Part shown: positions 8,436 through 16,187 of the stretch, piece by piece | Position numbering within the stretch: the stretch's first letter is position 1 | Layout: each line of letters starts with the position of its first letter | Origin: Candidatus Kaiserbacteria bacterium RIFOXYB1_FULL_46_14 | Lineage (GTDB): Bacteria > Patescibacteriota > Minisyncoccia > Phycocordibacterales > UBA918 | Direction of reading: 5' to 3' | NCBI GenBank assembly: GCA_001783525.1 | Contig: MFMS01000002.1 | Coordinates: 208,135-244,959, forward strand | DNA length: 36,825 bases | Made by a program: the position numbers and the translations under genes | Notes under the pieces: generated by a model | What the model saw: the letters and a program-made list of their open reading frames with translations, nothing else | Told to the model about the DNA's origin: nothing | The model's database searches: none

Positions 8436-8880
8436 AATTTAGGAAAATTAAACGTATCTTATCCAACAACGCTACTAATGTTTGTTGATCATCGAACGGA
8501 AGAGATGTACTCCCTACTTCCATTTTCGATTCGACCCAAGTGTCAGACTCGCTAGTGCCTGAAGCATGCCTGACAATATCCACCACAGTCTTACCGTCGA
8601 CACTGGCCTCTATCTTGACCGTCGAATCACTGTCTCCAGAAATATAAGACCTTCCATCTGCCCCATTCTTGCCAGACAAGCCATCTTGGCCGTCTTGGCC
8701 AGGTAGACCATCCTGACCGTCCTGGCCATCTTGACCACTAGACATAACACCCCCAGTGCTCGAGTGGGCGCTGACATAGTTTTCGATCCGCACCGTTTCG
8801 GCCCTTGCTTGGGTCAAAAGACCAAAAGATGCGACGAATACAATTGCGACGAAAAATAATATATGTTGAAAGCGTGACAT
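8416..8880 (-). CDS. Exported protein with short collagen-like Gly-X-Y repeat
   Basis: The 154-residue product begins MSRFQHILFF with a signal peptide ending near QARAETV (residues 1-28). About 28 residues of uninterrupted Gly-X-Y triplets follow, rich in GQD and containing GLPGQDGQDGLSGKNGADG. A beta-rich region (TVKIEASVDGKTVVDIV) and a hydrophobic C-terminus (LIFLNYVLAIF) complete it. Bacterial collagen-like proteins trimerise and often act as stalks. The ATG at 8880 was chosen because it has a strong Shine-Dalgarno site (GGAGGGA, 5 nt away) and the signal peptide directly follows. The gene sits between the Gly-rich gene and the large adhesin-like gene, and its 3' end overlaps the next start by 20 bp, so those two are probably one transcript. 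The assembly partner is unknown. Confidence 0.8.
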   Translation of the reverse strand: MSRFQHILFFVAIVFVASFGLLTQARAETVRIENYVSAHSSTGGVMSSGQDGQDGQDGLPGQDGQDGLSGKNGADGRSYISGDSDSTVKIEASVDGKTVVDIVRHASGTSESDTWVESKMEVGSTSLPFDDQQTLVALLDKIRLIFLNYVLAIF

Positions 8881-8884
8881 AGAT

Positions 8885-8946
8885 TTCCCTCCATAAAGCC
8901 AGGAGAATCCCGGCCTTAAGGGAGGGGTTCTCCGAGGAGAACTCCC
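8885..8946 (-). promoter_or_regulatory. Leader with two mutually exclusive hairpins before the collagen-like gene
   Basis: In the RNA (minus strand) the segment at 8920-8933 can pair with either of two flanks. One hairpin spans 8920-8946, with stems GAGAAC/GTTCTC and GGGA/TCCC and a 4-nt loop. The other spans 8902-8933, with GGAGAA/TTCTCC and the same GGGA/TCCC block. They cannot coexist. When the upstream hairpin forms, the freed CUCC at 8902-8906 could pair with the GGAG of the ribosome binding site at 8885-8891. This looks like an attenuator or translational switch, but function is inferred only. Confidence 0.4.
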
Positions 8947-8958
8947 AACCCTCAACCT

Positions 8959-10056
8959 TTATCGACGAACGACTCGGGTCATATTGCGATTCACTACATT
9001 AGTGATCTCGCTCCAAGAATCTGAACGTCCAGTAGAGACCGTACCACCATTGCCGCCGTCGCCAGCGTCACCGCCGTGCCCGCCAGCGCCAGTGGTGCCG
9101 CCAGTGCCGCCGTGTCCGGAGGCACCTCCGTCGCCACCAGGACCAGTGGTGCCGCCAGTGCCACCAGTACCGCCGGTGCCACCAGACTGACTACCATCTA
9201 CTTCGTCTCCTCCAAGGGAGTTAGCGTCGCCGCCAGCGCCGCCATTGCCGCCGTCGCCAGCACCCTGAGTGTCACCACCAGGAGCGATATCTAAGCTAGT
9301 ACCGCCGTTGCCAGCGCCATTGCCGCCGTCGCCAGCGTTACCGCCTCTACCGCCATCCTCTCCATCTGAAGAGTTATTGCCGGTATCGGAAGCAGAGATA
9401 GCTGCATTTCCGAGTTCAACTTCATTCTCGTTTACAACCACAGCTGCGGTCTCATCAAGATCCGCATTACTGTTAGCATCACGGACGACATCAGTATCGT
9501 TATTGTTGATGTCATTATTGATTTCGGAGGTTGACACAGCTTCACCAGTGGTGATATTGCCACCAGCACCACCGTTACCACCCTCGCCACCGGAACCACC
9601 AGCGCCAGTAGAGCCGCCATTGCCGCCATTGCCAGAGTCGCCACCGTCGCCGCCAGCGCCAGTGTTGCCACCAACTCCAGCTGCGCCGCCATTGCCGCCG
9701 GTCTGAGTGCCATTATTACCGTCAACGTCGCCGGTAGCGTCGCCGCCAGCGCCGCCGTTGCCGCCGTCGCCAGCACCCTGAGTGTCACCACCAGGAGCGA
9801 TGTTGATACTGCTTCCGCCATCGCCGGCATTACTGCCGCCATCACCGGCATTACCACCGCGACCGCCACGACCTCCACGAGAAGCGTTGCCACCAGTCGA
9901 AGCGGAAGATACGGCCACATTCATAATACTGGCCGAATTACTGTTAGCTACTACCACCGTGTCGTTCTCATAAGCATTAGCTGGCATAGCAAACATGCCA
10001 AAGGCCAAAGCTGGAAGAACGAGTACAGCGGCTGTCCTGTTGATTATTGCTGTCAT
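8959..10056 (-). CDS. Exported PGRS-like glycine-rich repeat protein
   Basis: The 365-residue product has a signal peptide (residues 1-28, ending MPANAYE). The rest consists of two large tandem units of about 165 residues. Each unit starts with an Asn/Val/Ala-rich beta-like stretch (VVVANSNSASIMNVAVSSAS; VVVNENEVELGNAAISAS) and continues with dense Gly-Gly-X triplets. Each includes an identical block, IAPGGDTQGAGDGGNGGAGG. Each ends with an Asn-rich segment (TGEAVSTSEINNDINNN; TGRSDSWSEITNVVNRN). Such Gly-Gly-X triplets resemble mycobacterial PGRS domains and may form polyglycine-helix bundles or a beta-roll. The Asn-rich segments recall the repeated modules of the 1045-residue protein. The ATG at 10056 was chosen for the signal peptide; no Shine-Dalgarno site is seen. 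A surface or matrix role is inferred. Confidence 0.8.
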   Translation of the reverse strand: MTAIINRTAAVLVLPALAFGMFAMPANAYENDTVVVANSNSASIMNVAVSSASTGGNASRGGRGGRGGNAGDGGSNAGDGGSSINIAPGGDTQGAGDGGNGGAGGDATGDVDGNNGTQTGGNGGAAGVGGNTGAGGDGGDSGNGGNGGSTGAGGSGGEGGNGGAGGNITTGEAVSTSEINNDINNNDTDVVRDANSNADLDETAAVVVNENEVELGNAAISASDTGNNSSDGEDGGRGGNAGDGGNGAGNGGTSLDIAPGGDTQGAGDGGNGGAGGDANSLGGDEVDGSQSGGTGGTGGTGGTTGPGGDGGASGHGGTGGTTGAGGHGGDAGDGGNGGTVSTGRSDSWSEITNVVNRNMTRVVRR

Positions 10057-10260
10057 AATGTTTGTTTTAGTTTTATTAAAACTTTTAACTCTGATAATAA
10101 TGCGGCGAACTGACTTGCAGTTTCCGCCGGTGAACCCGGAGTCTTCACCTGAATGCCAAACGGCGCGCAAATGAAGCTGAAGGAGCTCACGGAATTAAAT
10201 TCAACGTCGTTGAACTCAAGTCTGCGACTTCCTTCCTGTCTCTTAAGATTGTAAAATTAC
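10057..10260 (-). other. Structured leader of the Gly-rich gene
   Basis: About 200 nt separate the ATG from an upstream terminator. I see no gene. It holds a hairpin at 10102-10130 (GCGGCGAACTG with CAGTTTCCGCC, one bulge), another with stems GGTGAA/TTCACC near 10129-10151, and a small palindrome GTTTTATTAAAAC near 10070-10082. TACAAT at about 10248-10253 on the minus strand is a possible -10 box, without a clear -35. No known riboswitch is recognised. Confidence 0.4.
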
Positions 10261-10298
10261 AAAAAAAACTGCTTTCGTGCGAATACGCACGAAAGCAG
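10261..10298 (-). terminator. Strong intrinsic terminator for minus-strand transcripts
   Basis: A perfect 13-bp stem (10269-10281 with 10286-10298, loop AATA) is followed on the minus strand by eight T (10261-10268). It would stop transcripts arriving from the noncoding stretch at 10.3-11.1 kb, which implies that something upstream is transcribed: either the long 3' tail of the 1634-residue gene or a separate RNA. Confidence 0.85.
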
Positions 10299-10578
10299 CT
10301 CTCACCCAAAACAAATATTCAAAACTGATGCGAGTAACATTCATAATACAAATGTCCTTCACTCGCTGGCCTCCAATTTATTTAATAATACACCCCACCA
10401 AAAAGGGTGCAATGAAAAATACGAAAAAATCTCACTGCGATACAAGAAGATCACCTGTCAATATATCAACTGGGGACATCGGCTTATTGTCCTTTGTCGA
10501 TAAACTGCTATACACTGTATTGATAAGCTCTTTAGCTCAAACCTCGATAGACCCTGTTAAAACCCGCCGTACCAAAAC

Positions 10579-10649
10579 TATTTTATTTGGTCGCGGAACG
10601 TCCAGTGTAAAAGCTGGTCTCCAATTTATTTCCGCGACCAAATAAAATA
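10579..10649. repeat. 20-bp perfect inverted repeat
   Basis: The arms at 10579-10598 and 10630-10649 are exact reverse complements, each an AT-rich stretch next to TTTGGTCGCGGAA, with 31 nt between. The spacer includes one copy of the GCTGG(T/C)CTCCAATTTATTT direct repeat found also at 10365. There is no T run directly after either arm, so it is not a standard terminator. It could fold as a long RNA hairpin or be a recombinase site. Confidence 0.7.
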
Positions 10650-10989
10650 ATTTTGAGTTCATGAACATGGTTGGTAGATAGATGATGACACTGTCTAATT
10701 TCATCTAGTAGCAAGTGTGACTAAAAACCAACGAAAGCAACACACATCAACAACCCCTCGCCGTCGCTAGTGTCAGCGGCAAGAATTCATACTTTGTAAT
10801 CACTTTCTGTAACTCTTGTTCTCGTCTGTAGATCTCGCCCATTTCAAGTGAGCAATGTTTTAAATGTCTAACAAGCGCCGCGTCATGTAGCCCTCGAATT
10901 TTTGCAGCGGTACTAGATCCTAATTTGCGTATGACGTTCGGTCAAGATATTCACACGACAAAAAGATGAATCAAGCTAAGTCTATACGA

Positions 10990-11017
10990 CGATCGCCGGC
11001 CATAAAGCCGGCGATCG
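10990..11017 (-). terminator. GC-rich hairpin downstream of the 1634-residue gene
   Basis: An 11-bp perfect stem (CGATCGCCGGC with GCCGGCGATCG, loop CATAAA) lies about 75 nt past the stop. The T content after it on the minus strand is poor (TCGTATAG), so it may end the transcript weakly or act as a 3' stabilising hairpin. Confidence 0.45.
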
Positions 11018-11090
11018 GATATTCTTGAGGTAAGACACGGGGACAAATGCCGAGAATAATCCTCAACAATGGAAGCTGAAATTTCCCAAA

Positions 11091-14000
11091 TTACAGTACC
11101 GGCTTGGTTGGAGGAACCTCAAGACTATTGATGTAGTAGAGCAGGGCGGCACCGATGGTAGTGATCAGTGATGGCCAAAGTGCACACTCTGTACCTAGTA
11201 CGAAGTAGAAGATCAACCCGAGCAATCCTAGAATGCCGAAGATAAACGACACACTCATTACAGATACTGCTTCAGTGCTCCAACCCTTCCAGTAGTAAAC
11301 AGCGCCGCTTGCAATGATCCAAGTCAAGACCATAAGCCACCAGTACCAACACTCATCAATCCAATCTACCAGTGCAGCTACTGCTTTGGACGAAGAAGCG
11401 GTTTCTTCGGTCGAATCATCAACATCATTATCAGTCGAGGTGCTTTCACCTAATACCTTGCCGTCTGGACCAGTATCACCATCACCTTCTCCCGATCCAA
11501 AGTTGCCAGTTGATGCGCCAGCGACCTGTGGAGTAGCGCCAGTGCCGTCGATAGTTGTATCTCCGCCACCTACACCATCACCTCCTCCGTCACCACCGTT
11601 GTTGCCGTCACCGCCATTACCATCGCCATCTCCTCCGTTGTTGTCATTAGTGTTTCTTGAAGAAGAATTGTCTTCAGCAGTACCGAAGTCATAAGGGCCA
11701 GTATCGGATGATACAACACTTACGCTGTGGGAATGACCGATGTTGTCAGGATAAGTATAGTCCCAGTCGCTACCGATGTCGGCAATAACAGTCCAGCTAC
11801 CAGCTTCTACCTCGAAGGAGTAACGTCCGCTGGCGTCGGTAGTCGTAGCTACCGTTGTGGTTCCATTAGTAATCGAGATACTTACTCCAGCCCGATAATT
11901 TTCATCCTCATTTTTTACAGTGTCCTCATTTTCATCGCGCCAGACGAAGCCAAATACTTCGTAAGTCTCAGCATCAGGAATGTCCTCTTCACACATTACT
12001 CCATCACGAAGTGTTAGGGTTGCTCCATCATTACCAGTATCTGCACGCATATCAAACACTAGGCTTGAGGTGCTTGTGGTCTGGAAGACATCAACGAATC
12101 CTTGACCTGGGTTTTCCAACTTGAATCCAGTACCGTTGATCTCGCGTACAACATCGTCGTTTACAATGCTATCAAAACCCTGGAATGCGAGGTTGCCCTT
12201 TATGTAGTCAATCTGACCACTAGGATTTTCTCCCCTCCAGGCAAATTTCATCTTTGCGCCGTCGAAGTCGAGGGCTAGACCCTTGAAGCCAGCAGAAGCT
12301 AGGCTAACGGCTGAAGCCTCACCGATTTCATCGACACTGAACCAGTAACCATTCGGAGCGATCTTGTTGGAGTCTCCCAAGTAAACCTTGCCATTCCAAC
12401 TACCAGAAGCCTCGATGGTGTCATCAAGTGTAATCTTGACGAGCTTGTCTTCGTGACACTGGTTGGCAAGCTGACAAGAGGTGTTACAACCTTCGTCGCC
12501 AAGTTCACACTGTTCGTAACCATTTACCTCTTCGTCACCACAGTAGTTGATTGTTCCAGTATCAGGGTTACAGGTCAGAGATACGTTGTCGAGAAGAGCG
12601 CCGTAGCCATCAGAAGGAGTGGCGTCAGCAAACGTCACCTCTACATCATTTCCATCTCCAACGAAGCTGTATGTATGAGTCTCCCAATCAGTGTTGGTGT
12701 TGGCAGTACCATCTGCTTGATTTGAGGCCACTTCATCACCGTCAATGAAGACCTCCATCTGGTTGTTTCCTGTACTTAAACCTGGTCGTGGTGAGAAAGC
12801 CCAACTCAAAGTGTATTCTTTGTCTTCAATAGTAGGAATGGTCTGGATGAGACGAGTTGATTCATCACTATCGAGTTCTGCAAACTGTTCGCCATCAGCC
12901 GCAAGCCATCCGGAGTAACCTCGGATGATTTCCATCAACGCAGTGCCAGTATCGCCTGCTTTTTTAACTACCCAGTCAACCGGGTCAGAGATGTGTTCCC
13001 ACTGACCATCAATTGCTGGTTCTTCGAAGCTAGCGTTCGCAAGGAGGTTTGTCTCAGCGATACAAGATACGACAACTGGATTTTCTAGAGTGAACCAGCG
13101 AGACTCACGGAAATTTTCACCACCATCTTCAGTCGGATTGACCACTAAACAGTAGTCGCCGTCGCTCCAAGCACTCATGTCAATCGTTGTCGAGAAGTCA
13201 GCTCCATTCCAAGAGAAAGGAGTACTGAAGCCATCGACGTTACCTGCCACAGTATTGGTGTTGGCGCTACAAGTACCCGCGCGGATCGCCCATTGAACAG
13301 GGTCTAGGCTTACATCTGCATCAATATACTCAGCCAAGAAGGTATGTGATTCAGACAAGACTTCATAATCGGTGGCTGGATTGGTGATTACAAGACCAGG
13401 ATCTACTGGTTCTTCATCGGTATTGAAGATAGAGAAGTTCTCATTTTCTTCATTAACACTCACAACACCTTGTCCGTCTAGATGCCACCAACCGGCCTGC
13501 ATTACTTCGTCAGCCTCGTATTCACCATAAGGCACTCCTTCAAAAGTGACACAACCTTCTCCTGTTACTCCAGCATAACCTTCGTAAATAGAAACGTTGA
13601 GTGAACCAGAGTTGTCGTTGTACCAGCTAGGGATTGGGTCTGTGCCTGTACCGTCAAAGATTCTGAAGTTTACTGTGCCGTCAGCATCCGGAGTGAATGA
13701 AGTGGCATAAGTATGGTTGCTATTGTAAGAGCCCCATTCTACAAAGTCTTCAGCCACTTGAAGATCAAGAATATCTTCTCCGTAGCCAGTGAAGCCATCC
13801 ATCTGTGTAAGCCAATTGTCCTCAGTGGAGTACTCGGCATCTACATGATTATCAGGATTGCGATCGTTTAGCCAAACACCTGTCGCTACCGCGATATATG
13901 ATTTACCAGCTTCTAGTGAAGTCACTGTTGTAGTGCCCATTGCAGTATTTGCAGGGACAACCAGGTCTTCCACGTGCTCACCCTTCAACATCAAAGTCCA

Positions 14001-15995
14001 ACCGCCCATGGCAACTTCACTTTGATCGTACTTACACATTGTCACGTTCGAAGTAGGTTCAGGCTCGAAGTCGTAAGTGGTTGTGTGAATGTTGGAACCC
14101 TGATCGATACCAATTACAAATTTGTCCACACTACCATCAAAGCCAGCCCAAGAACCACCAGCCTTAAATATCATTGCCCCTTGAGTATCGACATCTTCCA
14201 AAGATTTTGCGCTGATACGCAAATCTGGATAATTATCATTTAATTCTTCCCATGTACACGGGTCTGACATGGTACACATTGATCCACCATTAGGACCTGC
14301 TATCCACCAGTTGCCTGTTCCTGATCCGGCGGAATCATTTAGTGCATCCCATTCCTGCCAAGTATCATCTTGAGTGGTCTGAGTGTAGTATGGTTCATAA
14401 ACAATACGTCCGTCAGCTTTTGCTGGATTAACGGGCGTGCCGTCCATATCTACATCGAACTGAAGCGCCAAAGCAAGCACTCCACCAGTAGGTTCCGTTC
14501 TGTATGTAGAATATTTGAGTTCAACTATATCACTTATGTTGAGTCCAGCTTCCAAATAGTGTCGAAGTTTTGTTCTTTCGTTTGAGGTCGGAGTGGTAAT
14601 GCGGGCGCTACCTTTGCCTAGCGGAGGAGTTGCCGGTCCAGCGACAATCTCACCTACTCCAGTCGTCCAAGTAGTGCGATCACTATTAAACTCCCAACCT
14701 TGCATAACACCAGGTGTTACTACAACTGTCTCCGAAGTCTCAGGATCTGATACATTCGACACAGATAGCGACATGTTGTCAAATAAGAAGCCCTTGTTGT
14801 CATTTGCTGGAACAGCTGAGCCACCGGCACGGAAAATAAGAGTATCTACTGGGAACAAAGCATTTCCATTACCACTCTGTTCTGCGTCATAGCGGTAATA
14901 ATCCTCCCAACTGGTGCCTGTGTGTGCAAGGGAGCCATCAATGTAAATCTTTACAATATCGTTGGCCGGACCATCTACAAAGTCCATTACAAACTTTATC
15001 GTGTGTGATTCATCACGATCGAGGGTGGCTATTTCTTGATCATTCCAAGAGGTTGTACCTGGTAGAGGACCAGCATTGGTCACGTCGTAAAAGACTACGT
15101 CGATACCATCTGAAGTGTCCGTAAAGCTTAAATAGCTCATTCGTGAACCATTGCCGTCATCGGGAGATACGGAAAGCGCAAGCCCTGACTGCAAGCCAGG
15201 CATAGTTGAGGCAATATCAAACTGCGCCTCAAAATGATTATTGGCGGCAACACTCGATTCGCCGGCTGTCGTCACAGTTGGAGCAGCGAATGTTTGATCT
15301 CCAAAAGCACCATTCGTAACGGCATTCGAGATGCGGAGTGACTTACAACCGAACTCAGTAAAACCATAGGTGTTCGGAACAACTTCCTGATCATAAGGGC
15401 CGGTTGCACTCCATGAGTTTTGGGCATTCACTGTACCGGTAGCGAAAGTGTCGAAGGTGGTCAACGACACATCATCTGTAGAGCTACACTCTGGTACCGA
15501 ACCATCTTCATACTGAAATGTATTGGTGAATATTTGTTCATCCGCAGGATTCACATAAGAGAATGAAGTAACCTCTGCGGATGAAGCGTCTGACAGAATA
15601 AATGTGTCGCCGCCAGCGCCATTGTTCCAGCCACCGGCGCCCCATTCATCGTCACAGTCCACCCCACCATTTAAGGTAGTGCTAGCGTTCGCGCATACCA
15701 CATAGGATTCACTGGGTGACAGCGTCGTAGATCCAAAAATATAAGAAAGGGATTGTCCATCATTTACTTCCCAACCCGTCAGATCAAGATTACCGACGCC
15801 AGTGTTTTGAATTTTGAACCACTCACCATTTCCGTCCCCAACGCCATTATCAGGATTTGGCATCAAACTGATCTCTCCAGTAAAAGTAGCGGCGTTGGCG
15901 ATTTGTGGCCAGACCGGAACCATGACCAAAACCAGAGCGATTATGGTCATAAATGAAAGAACACGGTTGAAGAAGTGAGCAGTGTGGGAATTCAT
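11091..15995 (-). CDS. Giant exported multidomain surface protein with C-terminal membrane anchor
   Basis: The 1634-residue product has a signal peptide (1-36, ending PQIANAATF) and a lamin-tail domain at about 37-150 (NGEWFKIQNTGVGNLDLTGW). Beta-rich segments that look like LamG-type or carbohydrate-binding jelly rolls follow, at about 165-415 and 1040-1200; the second begins NLLANASFEEP, like DUF642-type modules. A short Cys-rich element (NYCGDEEVNGYEQCELGDEGC) follows at about 1205-1235. An SdrD-B-like domain lies near 1370-1455 (VFGFVWRDENEDT, DASGRYSFEVEAG). A Gly/Asn/Asp linker containing GKVLGES leads to three hydrophobic helices at about 1550-1625. It is probably anchored in the membrane with its bulk outside. 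The lack of a protease or sortase motif suggests membrane retention. The start has no Shine-Dalgarno site. Adhesion or carbohydrate binding is inferred. Confidence 0.8.
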   Translation of the reverse strand: MNSHTAHFFNRVLSFMTIIALVLVMVPVWPQIANAATFTGEISLMPNPDNGVGDGNGEWFKIQNTGVGNLDLTGWEVNDGQSLSYIFGSTTLSPSESYVVCANASTTLNGGVDCDDEWGAGGWNNGAGGDTFILSDASSAEVTSFSYVNPADEQIFTNTFQYEDGSVPECSSTDDVSLTTFDTFATGTVNAQNSWSATGPYDQEVVPNTYGFTEFGCKSLRISNAVTNGAFGDQTFAAPTVTTAGESSVAANNHFEAQFDIASTMPGLQSGLALSVSPDDGNGSRMSYLSFTDTSDGIDVVFYDVTNAGPLPGTTSWNDQEIATLDRDESHTIKFVMDFVDGPANDIVKIYIDGSLAHTGTSWEDYYRYDAEQSGNGNALFPVDTLIFRAGGSAVPANDNKGFLFDNMSLSVSNVSDPETSETVVVTPGVMQGWEFNSDRTTWTTGVGEIVAGPATPPLGKGSARITTPTSNERTKLRHYLEAGLNISDIVELKYSTYRTEPTGGVLALALQFDVDMDGTPVNPAKADGRIVYEPYYTQTTQDDTWQEWDALNDSAGSGTGNWWIAGPNGGSMCTMSDPCTWEELNDNYPDLRISAKSLEDVDTQGAMIFKAGGSWAGFDGSVDKFVIGIDQGSNIHTTTYDFEPEPTSNVTMCKYDQSEVAMGGWTLMLKGEHVEDLVVPANTAMGTTTVTSLEAGKSYIAVATGVWLNDRNPDNHVDAEYSTEDNWLTQMDGFTGYGEDILDLQVAEDFVEWGSYNSNHTYATSFTPDADGTVNFRIFDGTGTDPIPSWYNDNSGSLNVSIYEGYAGVTGEGCVTFEGVPYGEYEADEVMQAGWWHLDGQGVVSVNEENENFSIFNTDEEPVDPGLVITNPATDYEVLSESHTFLAEYIDADVSLDPVQWAIRAGTCSANTNTVAGNVDGFSTPFSWNGADFSTTIDMSAWSDGDYCLVVNPTEDGGENFRESRWFTLENPVVVSCIAETNLLANASFEEPAIDGQWEHISDPVDWVVKKAGDTGTALMEIIRGYSGWLAADGEQFAELDSDESTRLIQTIPTIEDKEYTLSWAFSPRPGLSTGNNQMEVFIDGDEVASNQADGTANTNTDWETHTYSFVGDGNDVEVTFADATPSDGYGALLDNVSLTCNPDTGTINYCGDEEVNGYEQCELGDEGCNTSCQLANQCHEDKLVKITLDDTIEASGSWNGKVYLGDSNKIAPNGYWFSVDEIGEASAVSLASAGFKGLALDFDGAKMKFAWRGENPSGQIDYIKGNLAFQGFDSIVNDDVVREINGTGFKLENPGQGFVDVFQTTSTSSLVFDMRADTGNDGATLTLRDGVMCEEDIPDAETYEVFGFVWRDENEDTVKNEDENYRAGVSISITNGTTTVATTTDASGRYSFEVEAGSWTVIADIGSDWDYTYPDNIGHSHSVSVVSSDTGPYDFGTAEDNSSSRNTNDNNGGDGDGNGGDGNNGGDGGGDGVGGGDTTIDGTGATPQVAGASTGNFGSGEGDGDTGPDGKVLGESTSTDNDVDDSTEETASSSKAVAALVDWIDECWYWWLMVLTWIIASGAVYYWKGWSTEAVSVMSVSFIFGILGLLGLIFYFVLGTECALWPSLITTIGAALLYYINSLEVPPTKPVL

Positions 15996-16028
15996 AAATA
16001 TAAATTTTTAATTTGAATACTAAAACGC

Positions 16029-16062
16029 AAAAAGCATCTGGCACATAAAATGCCTAGATGCT
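16029..16062 (-). terminator. Intrinsic terminator of the sigma/anti-sigma operon
   Basis: An 11-bp stem with one bulged T (AGCATCT+GGCA at 16033-16043 with TGCC+AGATGCT at 16051-16062, loop CATAAAA) is followed on the minus strand by TTTTTG. It lies about 125 nt past the anti-sigma stop and just before the 1634-residue gene, so that gene needs its own promoter. Confidence 0.75.
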
Positions 16063-16187
16063 CTCGTCAAACAGACCCATGGATGGGACTATGTCTGCGT
16101 TCATAATGTTTTCATTCTAGCAAGCCCCCACTCCTTGGTAAGCTTGACAGCGGTCGATAACAGAGTCGTGGCTAAGTTTGAACTTCG

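Larger units (their letters stand above)
10299..11090. other. Noncoding stretch of about 790 bp with repeats, no convincing gene
   Basis: No frame here looks like a conserved protein. It contains a 20-bp perfect inverted repeat (10579-10649), a 19-nt direct repeat with one mismatch (10365-10383 and 10613-10631), a GC-rich hairpin (10990-11017) and, at its left end, a strong minus-strand terminator. A minus-strand frame at 10747-10943 is open for about 63 codons but lacks a start. The combination suggests an untranslated RNA or the decayed remains of a gene or element. Confidence 0.5.

Noticed and set aside
8984-9973. Long plus-strand open frames antisense to the Gly-rich gene
   Set aside because: They are Pro/Ser/Ala-rich mirror images of Gly codon repeats (GCC/GGC on one strand gives open frames on the other), without ribosome binding sites.
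8959-10056. True mycobacterial PE_PGRS protein
   Set aside because: There is no PE domain, and the gene has a normal Sec signal peptide. Only the Gly-Gly-X composition is similar.
10579-10649. Insertion sequence or CRISPR repeat
   Set aside because: There are only two arms of one inverted repeat, with no transposase, no target duplication and no regular spacer array.
10747-10943. Minus-strand frame of about 63 open codons containing HCSLEMGEIYRREQELQKVI
   Set aside because: It lacks a start codon in frame, begins right after a TGA, and an open frame of this length is common by chance. It could be a gene remnant, but nothing else supports it.
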